Shown: in pieces, positions 8,414-15,361 of the stretch
Layout of the letters: each line of letters begins with the position of its first letter
Position numbering within the stretch: the first letter of the stretch is position 1
Assembly: GCA_025965915.1 (NCBI GenBank)
Contig: JAOPWA010000021.1
Span: forward strand, 1 to 34,522
Direction of reading: 5' to 3'
DNA length: 34,522 bases
DNA from: Dactylosporangium sp.
Lineage (GTDB): Bacteria; Actinomycetota; Actinomycetes; Mycobacteriales; Micromonosporaceae
Notes under the pieces: model-generated
What the model was told of the DNA's origin: nothing
What the model saw: only the letters and a program-made list of their open reading frames with translations
The model's database searches: none
Position numbers and translations under genes: made by a program

Positions 8414-9687
8414 CTGACCTCCTCGATGGTGTGCGCGAGCGCTTCGGCGACCCGCCAGCAGTCGTGGTAGGTCGAGTAGAGCGGCGCCGGCGCCACCCGG
8501 ACGATGTCCGGCTCCCGGGCGTCGGTGATCACTCCGTGTTCGTGGCGCAGCCGCTTGGCCAGCTCGCTGGCGCTGCCGCTGCCGATCCGTAGCGACAGTT
8601 GGCAGCCGCGCCGGCCCGGGTCGCGCGGGGTGACCAGGGTGACCGTCCGGGCGGCGGTGACCTCGTCGATGAGTTGCTCCAGGTACCCGGTGAGGCGCTC
8701 GCTGCGCGCGCGCAGCGCGGGCATGCCGACCTGGGCGAAGATCTCCAGTGAGGTACGGACCGGACCCATGGCGTAGATCGGCGGGTTGGAGACCTGCCAC
8801 GCGTCGGCCCGGGCGAGCGGGCGGGAGACCGGGGTCATCTCGAAGCGGGTGGCCGGGTCGGTGCTCCACCAGCCCTCGAACCGCTGGATGGTGGGATCGT
8901 CGAGGTGTCGGGAGTGCACGAACGCGCCGGCGAGTGCGCCGGGGCCGGAATTCAGGTACTTGTACGAGCACCAGGCCGCGAAGTCGACGCCCCACTCGTG
9001 CAGTTGGAGCGGGACGTTGCCGGCGGCGTGGGCGAGGTCCCAGCCGACGATCGCGCCGGCGGCCCGGCCGGCCTCGGTGATCGCCGGGATGTCCATCAGC
9101 TCGCCGGTCAGGTAGTTGACCCCGCCGAGCAGGACGAGGGCGACCCGGTCGCCGTCGGCGCCGAGGTAGTCGACGATGTCCTCGGTGCGCAGCGTGTCCT
9201 CGCCCGGGCGTGGCCGTAGCCGTACCACCGTCTCGTCAGGGTCGAAACCGTGGAAGCGGGCCTGGCTGCGCACCGCGTAGCTGTCCGACGGAAAGGCGGA
9301 GTCCTCGATGACGATCCGGTTCCGCTCGCCCCGCGGTCGGTAGAACGACACCATCAGCAGGTGCAGGTTGACCGTCAGCGAGTTCATCACGACGGCTTCG
9401 CATGCCAGGGCGCCGACCAGTCGCGCCGCGTACTCGGTGAGGAACTCGTGGTACGGCAGCCACGGGCGGCCCGCCTCCAGGTGCCCCTCGACACCGAGCC
9501 GCGCCCATTCGTCCAGGTCGTCGAGCAGGTCGGCCCGGGTGGCCTTCGGCTGCAGCCCCAGGGAGTTGCCCGCCAGGTAGGCGACTTCGGCGTACCGGCC
9601 GCCGTCCGCGGGTGGGATGTGGAAGAGATCCCGGTGGCCGGGGTCGGCCGCGTCGCGTCGCCGGGCGTCGTCCTCGGTCAACGTCAT
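8410..9687 (-). CDS. kynU: Kynureninase
   Basis: A 425-residue PLP enzyme of fold type I that cleaves 3-hydroxykynurenine to 3-hydroxyanthranilate and alanine. Landmarks are YLAGNSLGLQP (37-47), MNSLTVNLHLLM (101-112), the PLP-ring Asp217 in GWDLAHAAGN, and the Schiff-base Lys243 in CSYKYLNSGPG. GWWSTDP and FEMTP further on are also kynureninase-like. The start chosen is ATG 9687, with GGAG about 10 nt upstream; the track ORF extends through an unrelated N-terminal stretch. It lies 14 nt after the dioxygenase stop, the only gap in the operon, and overlaps kmo by 4 nt. Confidence 0.95.
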   Translation of the reverse strand: MTLTEDDARRRDAADPGHRDLFHIPPADGGRYAEVAYLAGNSLGLQPKATRADLLDDLDEWARLGVEGHLEAGRPWLPYHEFLTEYAARLVGALACEAVVMNSLTVNLHLLMVSFYRPRGERNRIVIEDSAFPSDSYAVRSQARFHGFDPDETVVRLRPRPGEDTLRTEDIVDYLGADGDRVALVLLGGVNYLTGELMDIPAITEAGRAAGAIVGWDLAHAAGNVPLQLHEWGVDFAAWCSYKYLNSGPGALAGAFVHSRHLDDPTIQRFEGWWSTDPATRFEMTPVSRPLARADAWQVSNPPIYAMGPVRTSLEIFAQVGMPALRARSERLTGYLEQLIDEVTAARTVTLVTPRDPGRRGCQLSLRIGSGSASELAKRLRHEHGVITDAREPDIVRVAPAPLYSTYHDCWRVAEALAHTIEEVR

Positions 9688-9701
9688 GGAATGTGCTCCG
9701 C

Positions 9702-10607
9702 TCACATGAAGGTCCGGGCGGACCAGAGTTCGGGGAAGACCACACGAGCCATGCTGCGCTGCAGCCAGGCGACGCCGGCCGAGCCGCCGCTGCCCGCCTT
9801 GCCGCCCATGGCCCGTTGCACCGCCTTGAGGTGCTGGTAGCGCCAGTCGCCGAACTGCTCGGCGATCTCGGTCAACGCCTGTCCGAGCATCCGCAGGTGG
9901 TTGTCTGAGGTGTCGGCCCGGTAGATCTCGACCCAGGCCGCCTCCACCGCCGGGTGCGGCTCGTGCTCCGTGGCGACGTCGCGCTCGAGCAGGGCCGGCG
10001 GGATGTCGAAGCCGCGCCGGGCCAGTAGCGCGGCCACGTCGTCCCACAGGCTCGGCGCGTGCAGGGTGTCGACCAGTTCCGCGTAGACCTCGGTCTGCCG
10101 GCGGAACGGGCGGACCAGCGACGCGGTCCTGATGCCGAGCAGGAACTCGAGTTGCCGGTACATCGCGGACTGGAAGCCCGACCCCTCACCGAGCAGGTCC
10201 CGGAACCGGTTGAAGTCTGCCGGCGTCATCCAGCGCAGGCCGCGCCAGGCGGCGTTGAGTCCTTCGAGGTGCAGGGCGGCGCGTCGAAGCGGGCTGAGCG
10301 TCGACCACACGTCGTCGGCGCGCAACAGCTTCTGCGCCTCGCGCAGCTCGAAGCAGGTCAGCCCGAAGTAGAGCTCCATGATCTGGCTCACCATGAGGAA
10401 GGACATCTCCCCGGCGTCCTTACTCAGCGTCTGCTGCAGTGAGTGCAGCGTGCTGGCGTGCACGTACGCGTCGTAGGGCAGGATGTCGGCGAACTCCAGG
10501 GTGGGCTCGCCGGCGTTGGCGGCTGCCTTGGTCGCGCGCTCCTCAGGCGTCGACGGGCGCACCACTGCCGTGGTCTTCGTCGGCCCGCGCGGATCGGTGC
10601 TCTCCAC
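9702..10607 (-). CDS. kynA: Tryptophan 2,3-dioxygenase
   Basis: A haem dioxygenase that oxidises L-tryptophan to N-formylkynurenine, the first step of the operon's pathway. Family features include the FxxILPYDxYVHASTLHSLQ region near residue 40, the MELYFGLTCFELREAQ helix, and the C-terminal GDWRYQHLKAVQR segment whose His is the proximal haem ligand, followed by GSGGSAG. The track ORF of 495 codons is too long. GTG 10607, preceded by a GGGGGAAGG ribosome site about 7 nt upstream, gives 301 residues, close to the bacterial norm. First gene of the operon and the likely point of control by the divergent Lrp-type gene. Confidence 0.94.
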   Translation of the reverse strand: MESTDPRGPTKTTAVVRPSTPEERATKAAANAGEPTLEFADILPYDAYVHASTLHSLQQTLSKDAGEMSFLMVSQIMELYFGLTCFELREAQKLLRADDVWSTLSPLRRAALHLEGLNAAWRGLRWMTPADFNRFRDLLGEGSGFQSAMYRQLEFLLGIRTASLVRPFRRQTEVYAELVDTLHAPSLWDDVAALLARRGFDIPPALLERDVATEHEPHPAVEAAWVEIYRADTSDNHLRMLGQALTEIAEQFGDWRYQHLKAVQRAMGGKAGSGGSAGVAWLQRSMARVVFPELWSARTFM

Positions 10608-10709
10608 GTGTCGCCTTCCCCCCTCGACCAGGCACGACGTACGTGCCCTCAGTGGCGTTATGGTCTCTCGACCGGGGTGAGTCGTGGAATGTGGAACCAA
10701 CGGTGCTCT

Positions 10710-10738
10710 ACGGTAATGACCTGCAGCTCCGCGGTCAG
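10710..10738 (-). promoter_or_regulatory. Candidate promoter of the kynurenine operon
   Basis: On the minus strand CTGACC (10733-10738) and TACCGT (10710-10715) are spaced by 17 nt, which would place the start near 10703 and leave a leader of about 95 nt. The hexamers are moderate matches to the actinobacterial housekeeping consensus. The leader can also form a GGCACG/CGTGCC hairpin (10631-10647). Confidence 0.4.
10717..10737. promoter_or_regulatory. Inverted repeat, candidate Lrp/AsnC-type operator
   Basis: TGACC (10717-10721) and GGTCA (10733-10737) form a 5-bp inverted repeat with 11-nt spacing. It covers the -35 box and spacer of the candidate kyn promoter and lies upstream of the divergent Lrp-type gene, the usual place for its operator. 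Short arms make this tentative. Confidence 0.35.
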
Positions 10739-10772
10739 AACGGGTTGATCGCTTAACGAACTGAAGGTGTCT

Positions 10773-11252
10773 GTGGACGATATGGATTGGGTGCTCCTGC
10801 GCGAGTTGCAAGCCGACGCGCGACTCTCCTTCAGCGAGCTGTCCCGCCGGGTGCATCTGTCGCCGCCCGCCGTGGCGGAGCGGGTGCGGCGGCTGGAAGA
10901 AGCCGGCATCATCGCCGGGTACCACGCTCACGTCGATCTGGCGAAGACCGGCTGGACCGTCCTCGCGATCATCCGGATGTCCTGCTACGGCCCGCGTTGC
11001 CTGCTGCGTGACCCGGCGGTGGGGGAGTGGCCGGAGATCCTGGAGATACACCGGATCACCGGCGACGCCTGTTGCATCCTGAAGGTCACCGCCGGCACGA
11101 TGGACGCCTTCGAACAGGTCATCGACCGGCTCGCCCCGTATGGCCAACCCTCGAGCACGATGGTGCTCTCCACCCCGCTCGATTGGCATCCCGTCACCCC
11201 GCCGCCAGCGTCGACGGTCGACGACGCACTACGCGCGCCCGGGCGTCGTTGA
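10773..11252 (+). CDS. Lrp/AsnC family regulator, probable kyn regulator
   Basis: A 159-residue protein with an N-terminal winged HTH (LLRELQADARLSFSELSRRVHLSPPAVAERVRRLEEAGII, about residues 6-45) and a C-terminal RAM ligand-binding domain (about 60-140, with EILEIHRITGDACCILKV). It is divergent from the tryptophan dioxygenase operon, as the Lrp-type KynR gene is in Pseudomonas, so a kynurenine-responsive regulator is the best inference. Start choice: GAAGG at 10763-10767 favours GTG 10773 (5-nt spacing); GTG 10767 overlaps that site and ATG 10782 is rather far. Its 3' end overlaps the convergent LLM oxidoreductase gene by 24 nt. Confidence 0.88.
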   Translation: MDDMDWVLLRELQADARLSFSELSRRVHLSPPAVAERVRRLEEAGIIAGYHAHVDLAKTGWTVLAIIRMSCYGPRCLLRDPAVGEWPEILEIHRITGDACCILKVTAGTMDAFEQVIDRLAPYGQPSSTMVLSTPLDWHPVTPPPASTVDDALRAPGRR

Positions 11253-12260
11253 CACCGGCTCCCGGCGCAGCAGCGGCAGCACCGCGGATCCCAGCAGCTC
11301 CACCCCGCGCTCGTCGGTGAGCCCGTGCGGGGTGCCGAACTCCACCCGGCGTACCCCGGCGTCGATGAGCGCCTGCGCCTGCGCGGCGACCTGCTCCGGA
11401 GTGCCGGAGAACGCGAACAGGTCGAGCAGGTCGTCGGGGATGAGCCGGCCGGCCGCCTCGTGCCGGCCCGCGTCGACCAGCTCCTTCACCCTGGCGAGCA
11501 GGTCGGCGGGCAGCTCGACGGTCGGGTCCAATTCGGCCACCACCGCGAGGTACATGGCGACCTCGGTCCGGGCCCGGGCGCGCGCCGCCGGGCCGTCGGT
11601 ATCCACGACGGTGACCGCGCCGAGGACGATGCCGACATCGCCGACCGCTCGTCCGATGCGCTCCGCGCCGGCCCTGACCCGGTCCCGGATCACCGCCACC
11701 ATCGCGGGATTGGCGCTACCGCCGACCTTGATCTCGTCGGCGATCCGGCCGGCGAGGGCGGCGCCCTTCGGGCCCCAGGCGCCGAGTAGCAGCGGCGGGT
11801 CGGGTCGGTGCACGGGGTACCGCAAGGCGGTGCCGGGTGCCAACCGGAACAACTTTCCCTCGTAGCCCGCGGCGTCGCCGCGCAGCAGCCGGTAGACGAC
11901 CTCCGCCGCCTCCTCCAGGGCGGTCAGCGGTCGGGGCTGGTCGATGCCGACGACGCCCAGCCAGGTCCCTCGGGCCAGCCCCAGGTAGGCCCGGCCGCGC
12001 GAGGCGAGATCGAGCGCGGCGACCTGCCCGGCGATCTCGTACGGGGCCATCGAGTACGGGTTGAGGCAGGCCGTCCCGAGACGGACGCGTTCGGTGGCGG
12101 CGGCCATCTCCAGCAGCGGGAAGATCGGCGGCTGGTACATCAGGTCACTGAATACGGTCAGCACGTCGAAGCCGCGCTCCTCGGCGCTGCGGGCCAACCG
12201 CGCGTAGTCGCCGGCCCGCTTGTCGCTCTGCAGCCCGAGCCCGATCTCCACGGCGGTCAT
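11229..12260 (-). CDS. Mer-like LLM class flavin/F420-dependent oxidoreductase
   Basis: A 343-residue luciferase-like TIM-barrel protein. It resembles the branch that contains methylenetetrahydromethanopterin reductase and related F420 or FMN enzymes: EERGFDVLTVFSDL near residue 30, a CLNPYSMAPYEIA strand, the RAYLGLARGTWLG segment, PLLLGAWGPKGAALAGRIADEI, and a C-terminal FGTPHGLTDERGVELLG. The substrate is unknown. ATG 12260 has GAGGAG 8 nt upstream, so it is preferred over the 6-codon longer track start. It is the last gene of a minus-strand set with an XRE-cupin regulator and a TIGR04076-type protein. A paralogue lies at 25928-26926. Confidence 0.85.
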   Translation of the reverse strand: MTAVEIGLGLQSDKRAGDYARLARSAEERGFDVLTVFSDLMYQPPIFPLLEMAAATERVRLGTACLNPYSMAPYEIAGQVAALDLASRGRAYLGLARGTWLGVVGIDQPRPLTALEEAAEVVYRLLRGDAAGYEGKLFRLAPGTALRYPVHRPDPPLLLGAWGPKGAALAGRIADEIKVGGSANPAMVAVIRDRVRAGAERIGRAVGDVGIVLGAVTVVDTDGPAARARARTEVAMYLAVVAELDPTVELPADLLARVKELVDAGRHEAAGRLIPDDLLDLFAFSGTPEQVAAQAQALIDAGVRRVEFGTPHGLTDERGVELLGSAVLPLLRREPVSTTPGRA

Positions 12261-12296
12261 GGCGGGTTCTCCTCGCATCTTTCCTCGGATCGGAGA

Positions 12297-12680
12297 TCAG
12301 GTCAGGTCGGCGGAGTTCAGCCGGCGCCGGCAGGTGCGCTCGACCCGCATGACCAGCCGTTCTTCGGGGTCGGGGCAGGCGAAGAGTGAATCCTGGGCCA
12401 GCCAGTCGCCGGCGGCCAGGTCGCGCTGCTTGGCGGCGAGAAACGGCAGGACCGAGGCCAGCGCGTACACGCAGAAGTGCCGGCCTTCCGGGAGCCGCAG
12501 ATGAGCGCTGTTGGTCAGTTCGAAGTAGTCACCGACCGTCATGCCGCAGACCGATCGACCCTCGATGCGGTCCACGCTGACCCGCAGGTCGTAGAGCTCC
12601 ATGTCGCCGCCGGCGGTGTCGTCGACAGCCTCGGTCGTGCCCGCCCGGTCGGCGTCGATGTCCGGCTGGTTGTCCGCCAT
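12297..12680 (-). CDS. TIGR04076-type small protein of unknown function
   Basis: A 127-residue protein. After an acidic, probably disordered N-terminal 26 residues, it carries a compact domain with YDLRVSVDRIEGRSVCGM, VGDYFEL, GRHFCVYALASVLPFLAAKQR and FACPDPEERLVMRVERT. From memory this matches the TIGR04076 family, whose function is not known; three Cys in the domain (VCGM, HFCVY, FACPD) are notable. ATG 12680 has GGGAAGGG about 7 nt upstream; an internal ATG at 12602 would give the domain alone. It sits 29 nt after the XRE-cupin gene and 36 nt before the LLM oxidoreductase, so all three are likely co-transcribed. Confidence 0.75.
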   Translation of the reverse strand: MADNQPDIDADRAGTTEAVDDTAGGDMELYDLRVSVDRIEGRSVCGMTVGDYFELTNSAHLRLPEGRHFCVYALASVLPFLAAKQRDLAAGDWLAQDSLFACPDPEERLVMRVERTCRRRLNSADLT

Positions 12681-12709
12681 GTCGATTCCCTTCCCTTGAC
12701 AACCGGCAC

Positions 12710-13246
12710 TCAGGGCGTCGGCGGATTGATGGCGAGGACGATCTCCGTGGGCGCGTCGGAGGTGTTGCGGTAGCGGTGCGGCTGGCTGGAGTCGAAGGTG
12801 ATGCTCTCGCCCGGGACGACGGTGTAGGTCGCGCGGTCGAACTCGACGGTCAGCATGCCGGCGACGACGTACGCGCACTCCAGCGACGGGTGGCTCCACA
12901 GTTCCTCGCTGGACACCTCACCGGGGGCGAGGACAGAGTGCAGCACCTCGAGCTGACCGTTGCCCGGGGTGAGCCGTTCGTACCGGATCTGCCCGTTGGG
13001 TGCGCCCAGGGTGGTCCGTTCGCCGGGTCGGCTGACCCAGACCGACGGGGCGGTCGGATCCGCGAACAGCGAGGCGACCGACTCACCGAAGACCCCGGCG
13101 AGCCGGCGCAGGGTTGCCAGGCTGGGCTCGGTGATCCCGCGCTCTACCTGGCTGAGCAGCGTCGGAGACACATTCGCCTGCTCGGCCAGGACGCGCAGGC
13201 TCATGCCCCGCGCCGTGCGCAGCTCGCGCAAGCGCTCTCCGATCAC
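12710..13246 (-). CDS. XRE-family HTH plus cupin transcriptional regulator
   Basis: A 178-residue regulator with an N-terminal lambda-repressor-type HTH (GERLRELRTARGMSLRVLAEQ..., about residues 3-57, with SPTLLSQVERG as recognition region) and a C-terminal cupin domain (about 105-172) that should bind a small ligand. Such proteins often control amino acid, amine or carboxylate uptake genes nearby. The track start (GTG 13306) lies within what looks like promoter and operator DNA; GTG 13246, following GGAGGAAGGG, is more likely. It is divergent from the DUF3311-SSS symporter genes, and both promoters carry the same inverted repeat, so I infer autoregulation and symporter control. Confidence 0.85.
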   Translation of the reverse strand: MIGERLRELRTARGMSLRVLAEQANVSPTLLSQVERGITEPSLATLRRLAGVFGESVASLFADPTAPSVWVSRPGERTTLGAPNGQIRYERLTPGNGQLEVLHSVLAPGEVSSEELWSHPSLECAYVVAGMLTVEFDRATYTVVPGESITFDSSQPHRYRNTSDAPTEIVLAINPPTP

Positions 13247-13280
13247 CCCGGGCCGCCCTTCCTCCGGATCGCCCTTTTGT

Positions 13281-13297
13281 ATGCAGGTCAACTGCAC
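13281..13297. promoter_or_regulatory. Operator-like inverted repeat A at the XRE-cupin promoter
   Basis: ATGCAGGTCAACTGCAC, with TGCAG/CTGCA arms. It begins 11 nt downstream of the -10 box of the minus-strand promoter. It matches repeat B (13428-13444) at TGCAG and ACTGCAC and at the same distance from its promoter, so it is a probable binding site of the XRE-cupin protein. Confidence 0.65.
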
Positions 13298-13308
13298 GCG
13301 TGTCACGC

Positions 13309-13337
13309 ACCGTAGGGACGCACCGGCCTGGCGTCAA
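13309..13337 (-). promoter_or_regulatory. Promoter of the XRE-cupin operon
   Basis: On the minus strand TTGACG (13332-13337), a 17-nt spacer and TACGGT (13309-13314) form a near-ideal actinobacterial housekeeping promoter. The start would be near 13302, just before inverted repeat A, leaving a leader of about 55 nt to GTG 13246. This argues against the longer track start at 13306. Confidence 0.7.
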
Positions 13338-13386
13338 GTGAGCGAACTACCAGCCTGTGGAGGGCTTCCGTCCTTCTTTAAGGGTC

Positions 13387-13416
13387 TTGACTGAGTCCGG
13401 TCGTACGCCCTAGCGT
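13387..13416 (+). promoter_or_regulatory. Promoter of the DUF3311-symporter operon
   Basis: TTGACT (13387-13392), an 18-nt spacer and TAGCGT (13411-13416) fit the consensus, with a start near 13423 and a leader of about 70 nt to ATG 13491. Inverted repeat B begins 11 nt after the -10 box, mirroring the divergent promoter. Confidence 0.65.
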
Positions 13417-13427
13417 CCCCGCTCAAC

Positions 13428-13444
13428 GTGCAGTAGCACTGCAC
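13428..13444. promoter_or_regulatory. Operator-like inverted repeat B at the symporter promoter
   Basis: GTGCAGTAGCACTGCAC is a 17-bp palindrome with perfect 7-bp arms (GTGCAGT/ACTGCAC). It lies just downstream of the predicted start site, so binding there would block transcription. It shares the TGCAG and ACTGCAC ends with repeat A. Confidence 0.7.
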
Positions 13445-13490
13445 ACGCGGGTCACGGCGGCCGTGCCGCCGCTCGGACTACAGGAGAGCC

Positions 13491-13778
13491 ATGACGTCGC
13501 TCGGTCATTCCGAGCAGGCCCCGGCACGCCGATCCACGGCCCACCGGTGGCTGCTCGTGATCCCATTCATCTGGCAGGTCGCCCTGATACCCGTCGTCAA
13601 CGACGTGCGGGCGGCGCCGCTGCACATCCCGTTCCCCATGCTCTGGCAGATGCTCGGCATCGTCGCCACCACTGTCGTCATCGCGGTGGTGTTCCGGCTC
13701 GACCGGGCCGCCGGGGTGGACGACGAAGAGCGCCGGTTCGCGGCGGCGACCGAGAGCACGGGGGGTGAGCAGGCATGA
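13491..13778 (+). CDS. DUF3311 small membrane protein, symporter partner
   Basis: A 95-residue protein with two membrane segments (WLLVIPFIWQVALIPVV near 20-37 and FPMLWQMLGIVATTVVIAVVF near 48-69) and a charged C-terminal tail. It fits DUF3311, a family regularly encoded just before sodium:solute symporters and thought to be an accessory subunit or stabiliser. ATG 13491 follows AGGAG at good spacing. Its stop overlaps the symporter start (ATGA). Confidence 0.85.
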   Translation: MTSLGHSEQAPARRSTAHRWLLVIPFIWQVALIPVVNDVRAAPLHIPFPMLWQMLGIVATTVVIAVVFRLDRAAGVDDEERRFAAATESTGGEQA

Positions 13779-15292
13779 AGCTCGCGATCGTGCTGGTGAT
13801 CGTGCTGGGCACCGTGGCCGGAGCCATCGGGTACGGGCGGCGCACCGCGCGTACGACCAGCGTCAGCGAGTGGGCCGTCGGTGGCCGGCGCCTCGGTACC
13901 CTGATCTTCTGGTTCATGAACGCCGGCGAGGTCTACACGACCTTCGCCGTGCTCGGCATCTCCGGCTACGCCTGGGCGCTCGGCGCACCGGCATACCTGG
14001 CGTTCTGCTCGGTCTCGCTGAGCTACGCGCTCGGCTACTGGCTGATGCCCAAGATCTGGCGGGCCGGACGCAAGAAGGGTCTGATCACCCAGGCCGATTT
14101 CTTCGCCGCCCGGTTCGACGCCCCGTGGCTCGGTGTGGTCGCCGGTCTGGTCGGAATCGCCGCGCTGGTCGTGTACGTGCAGATCCAGCTGGTGAGCCTG
14201 AGCCTGATCGTGCAGCTCGCGCTCGGCGGCGTCCTGTCGACGACCGCGGCGGTCATCGTCGCCGCGATCGTGATGCTCGCCTTCGTCTACCTGGCCGGTC
14301 TGCGCTCCGCCGCGTTCGCCGCCGCGGTCAAGGATGTCCTCATGGTCCTCGTGGTCATCCTGCTGTCCGCGACGGTGGCCGCGAAGGTCGGCGCGGCATC
14401 GATGTTCGATGTGTTCCGCCTCGCCGAGCAGGCCCACCCCGGCATCGGCCGCCTGCCCGGCGTCGACCCCGCGTCGCCGACCGGACCGGTGTGGCTGATG
14501 ACCTCCGCGCTGAACGTGGCCCTGGGCAACTGGGTGTTCCCGCACCTGTTCCAGGTGTCCTACGCCGCCAAGAGTGGCCAGGCGATCCGGCGTAACGCCG
14601 TCTGGCAGCCGCTGTACTCGCTGGCCTACTTCTTCATCATCCTGCTCGGCTTCGCCGCCCTGCTGGCGGGCACCAAGCCGGCCGGCGGCAACCTGAACGG
14701 GGCCCTGCTGCAGTTCGTCACCGACAAGTACCCGGCGTGGATCGTCGGCCTGGTCGCCGGGACCGGCTTCCTGCTCGCCCTGGCCCCCGGCTCCGTCCTG
14801 CTGCTGACCTCCGGCTCACTGTTCGCCCGCAACGTCGTCACGCCGTTCAAGAAGAACCTCGACGATCGTTCGGCACTGCTGCTGTCCAAAGTGTCCATGG
14901 TCGGCTTCGCCGCGATCGCGGTGTGGCTGACCCTCGGTCAGAGCAAGTCGCTGGTCGATATCCTGCTCTACGCGTACTCGGCGATCGGGATGCTCGCGCC
15001 CGCGGTCTTCCTCGCGTTCCTGTGGCGGCGTACGACCGCCGTCGGCGTACTTGCCGGCATCGTCGTCGGGTTCGTCGCGCTGCTCGCTCCCTTCGCGAAG
15101 AACGTCTGGGCCGCCCACCTGCCCGACTGGGAGCCCGGCCTGATCGCCATGGCGATCAACTTCGCGGTCACCGTGCTGGTCAGCCTGGTCACGCCGGGCC
15201 CGAGCGAGCACGCCATCGCCGTCGGGCTCGCACTCCGCGCCGAGGACGTCACCAGCCCCGGGCCGGCGGAGCCGGTTACCGTGCGCCCGTAG
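13775..15292 (+). CDS. Sodium:solute symporter (SSS family)
   Basis: A 505-residue integral membrane protein with about 13 hydrophobic segments. It begins with a membrane helix and then the TTSVSEWAVGGRRLG loop typical of SSS transporters, followed by MNAGEVYTTFAVLG. The second half includes LLLTSGSLFARNVVTPFKKN, which corresponds to the conserved cytoplasmic loop after helix 8. The substrate cannot be read from sequence; related DUF3311-linked members are usually placed with organic acid or cofactor-precursor transporters. It overlaps the DUF3311 gene by 4 nt and ends in a strong bidirectional terminator shared with the convergent amidohydrolase. Confidence 0.9.
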   Translation: MKLAIVLVIVLGTVAGAIGYGRRTARTTSVSEWAVGGRRLGTLIFWFMNAGEVYTTFAVLGISGYAWALGAPAYLAFCSVSLSYALGYWLMPKIWRAGRKKGLITQADFFAARFDAPWLGVVAGLVGIAALVVYVQIQLVSLSLIVQLALGGVLSTTAAVIVAAIVMLAFVYLAGLRSAAFAAAVKDVLMVLVVILLSATVAAKVGAASMFDVFRLAEQAHPGIGRLPGVDPASPTGPVWLMTSALNVALGNWVFPHLFQVSYAAKSGQAIRRNAVWQPLYSLAYFFIILLGFAALLAGTKPAGGNLNGALLQFVTDKYPAWIVGLVAGTGFLLALAPGSVLLLTSGSLFARNVVTPFKKNLDDRSALLLSKVSMVGFAAIAVWLTLGQSKSLVDILLYAYSAIGMLAPAVFLAFLWRRTTAVGVLAGIVVGFVALLAPFAKNVWAAHLPDWEPGLIAMAINFAVTVLVSLVTPGPSEHAIAVGLALRAEDVTSPGPAEPVTVRP

Positions 15293-15294
15293 CG

Positions 15295-15341
15295 CCGCGA
15301 CGGTACGCGCCGCGCTTCGCGGCTGGCGCGTACCGTCGCGG
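15295..15341. terminator. Bidirectional terminator, 17-bp perfect stem
   Basis: CCGCGACGGTACGCGCC (15295-15311) pairs perfectly with GGCGCGTACCGTCGCGG (15325-15341) across a 13-nt loop that can itself fold further. It starts 2 nt after the symporter stop and ends 20 nt before the amidohydrolase stop on the other strand. There is no T-tract, as is common in actinobacteria. Confidence 0.85.
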
Positions 15342-15361
15342 TGACCCGTCCGCTCGCGCGG

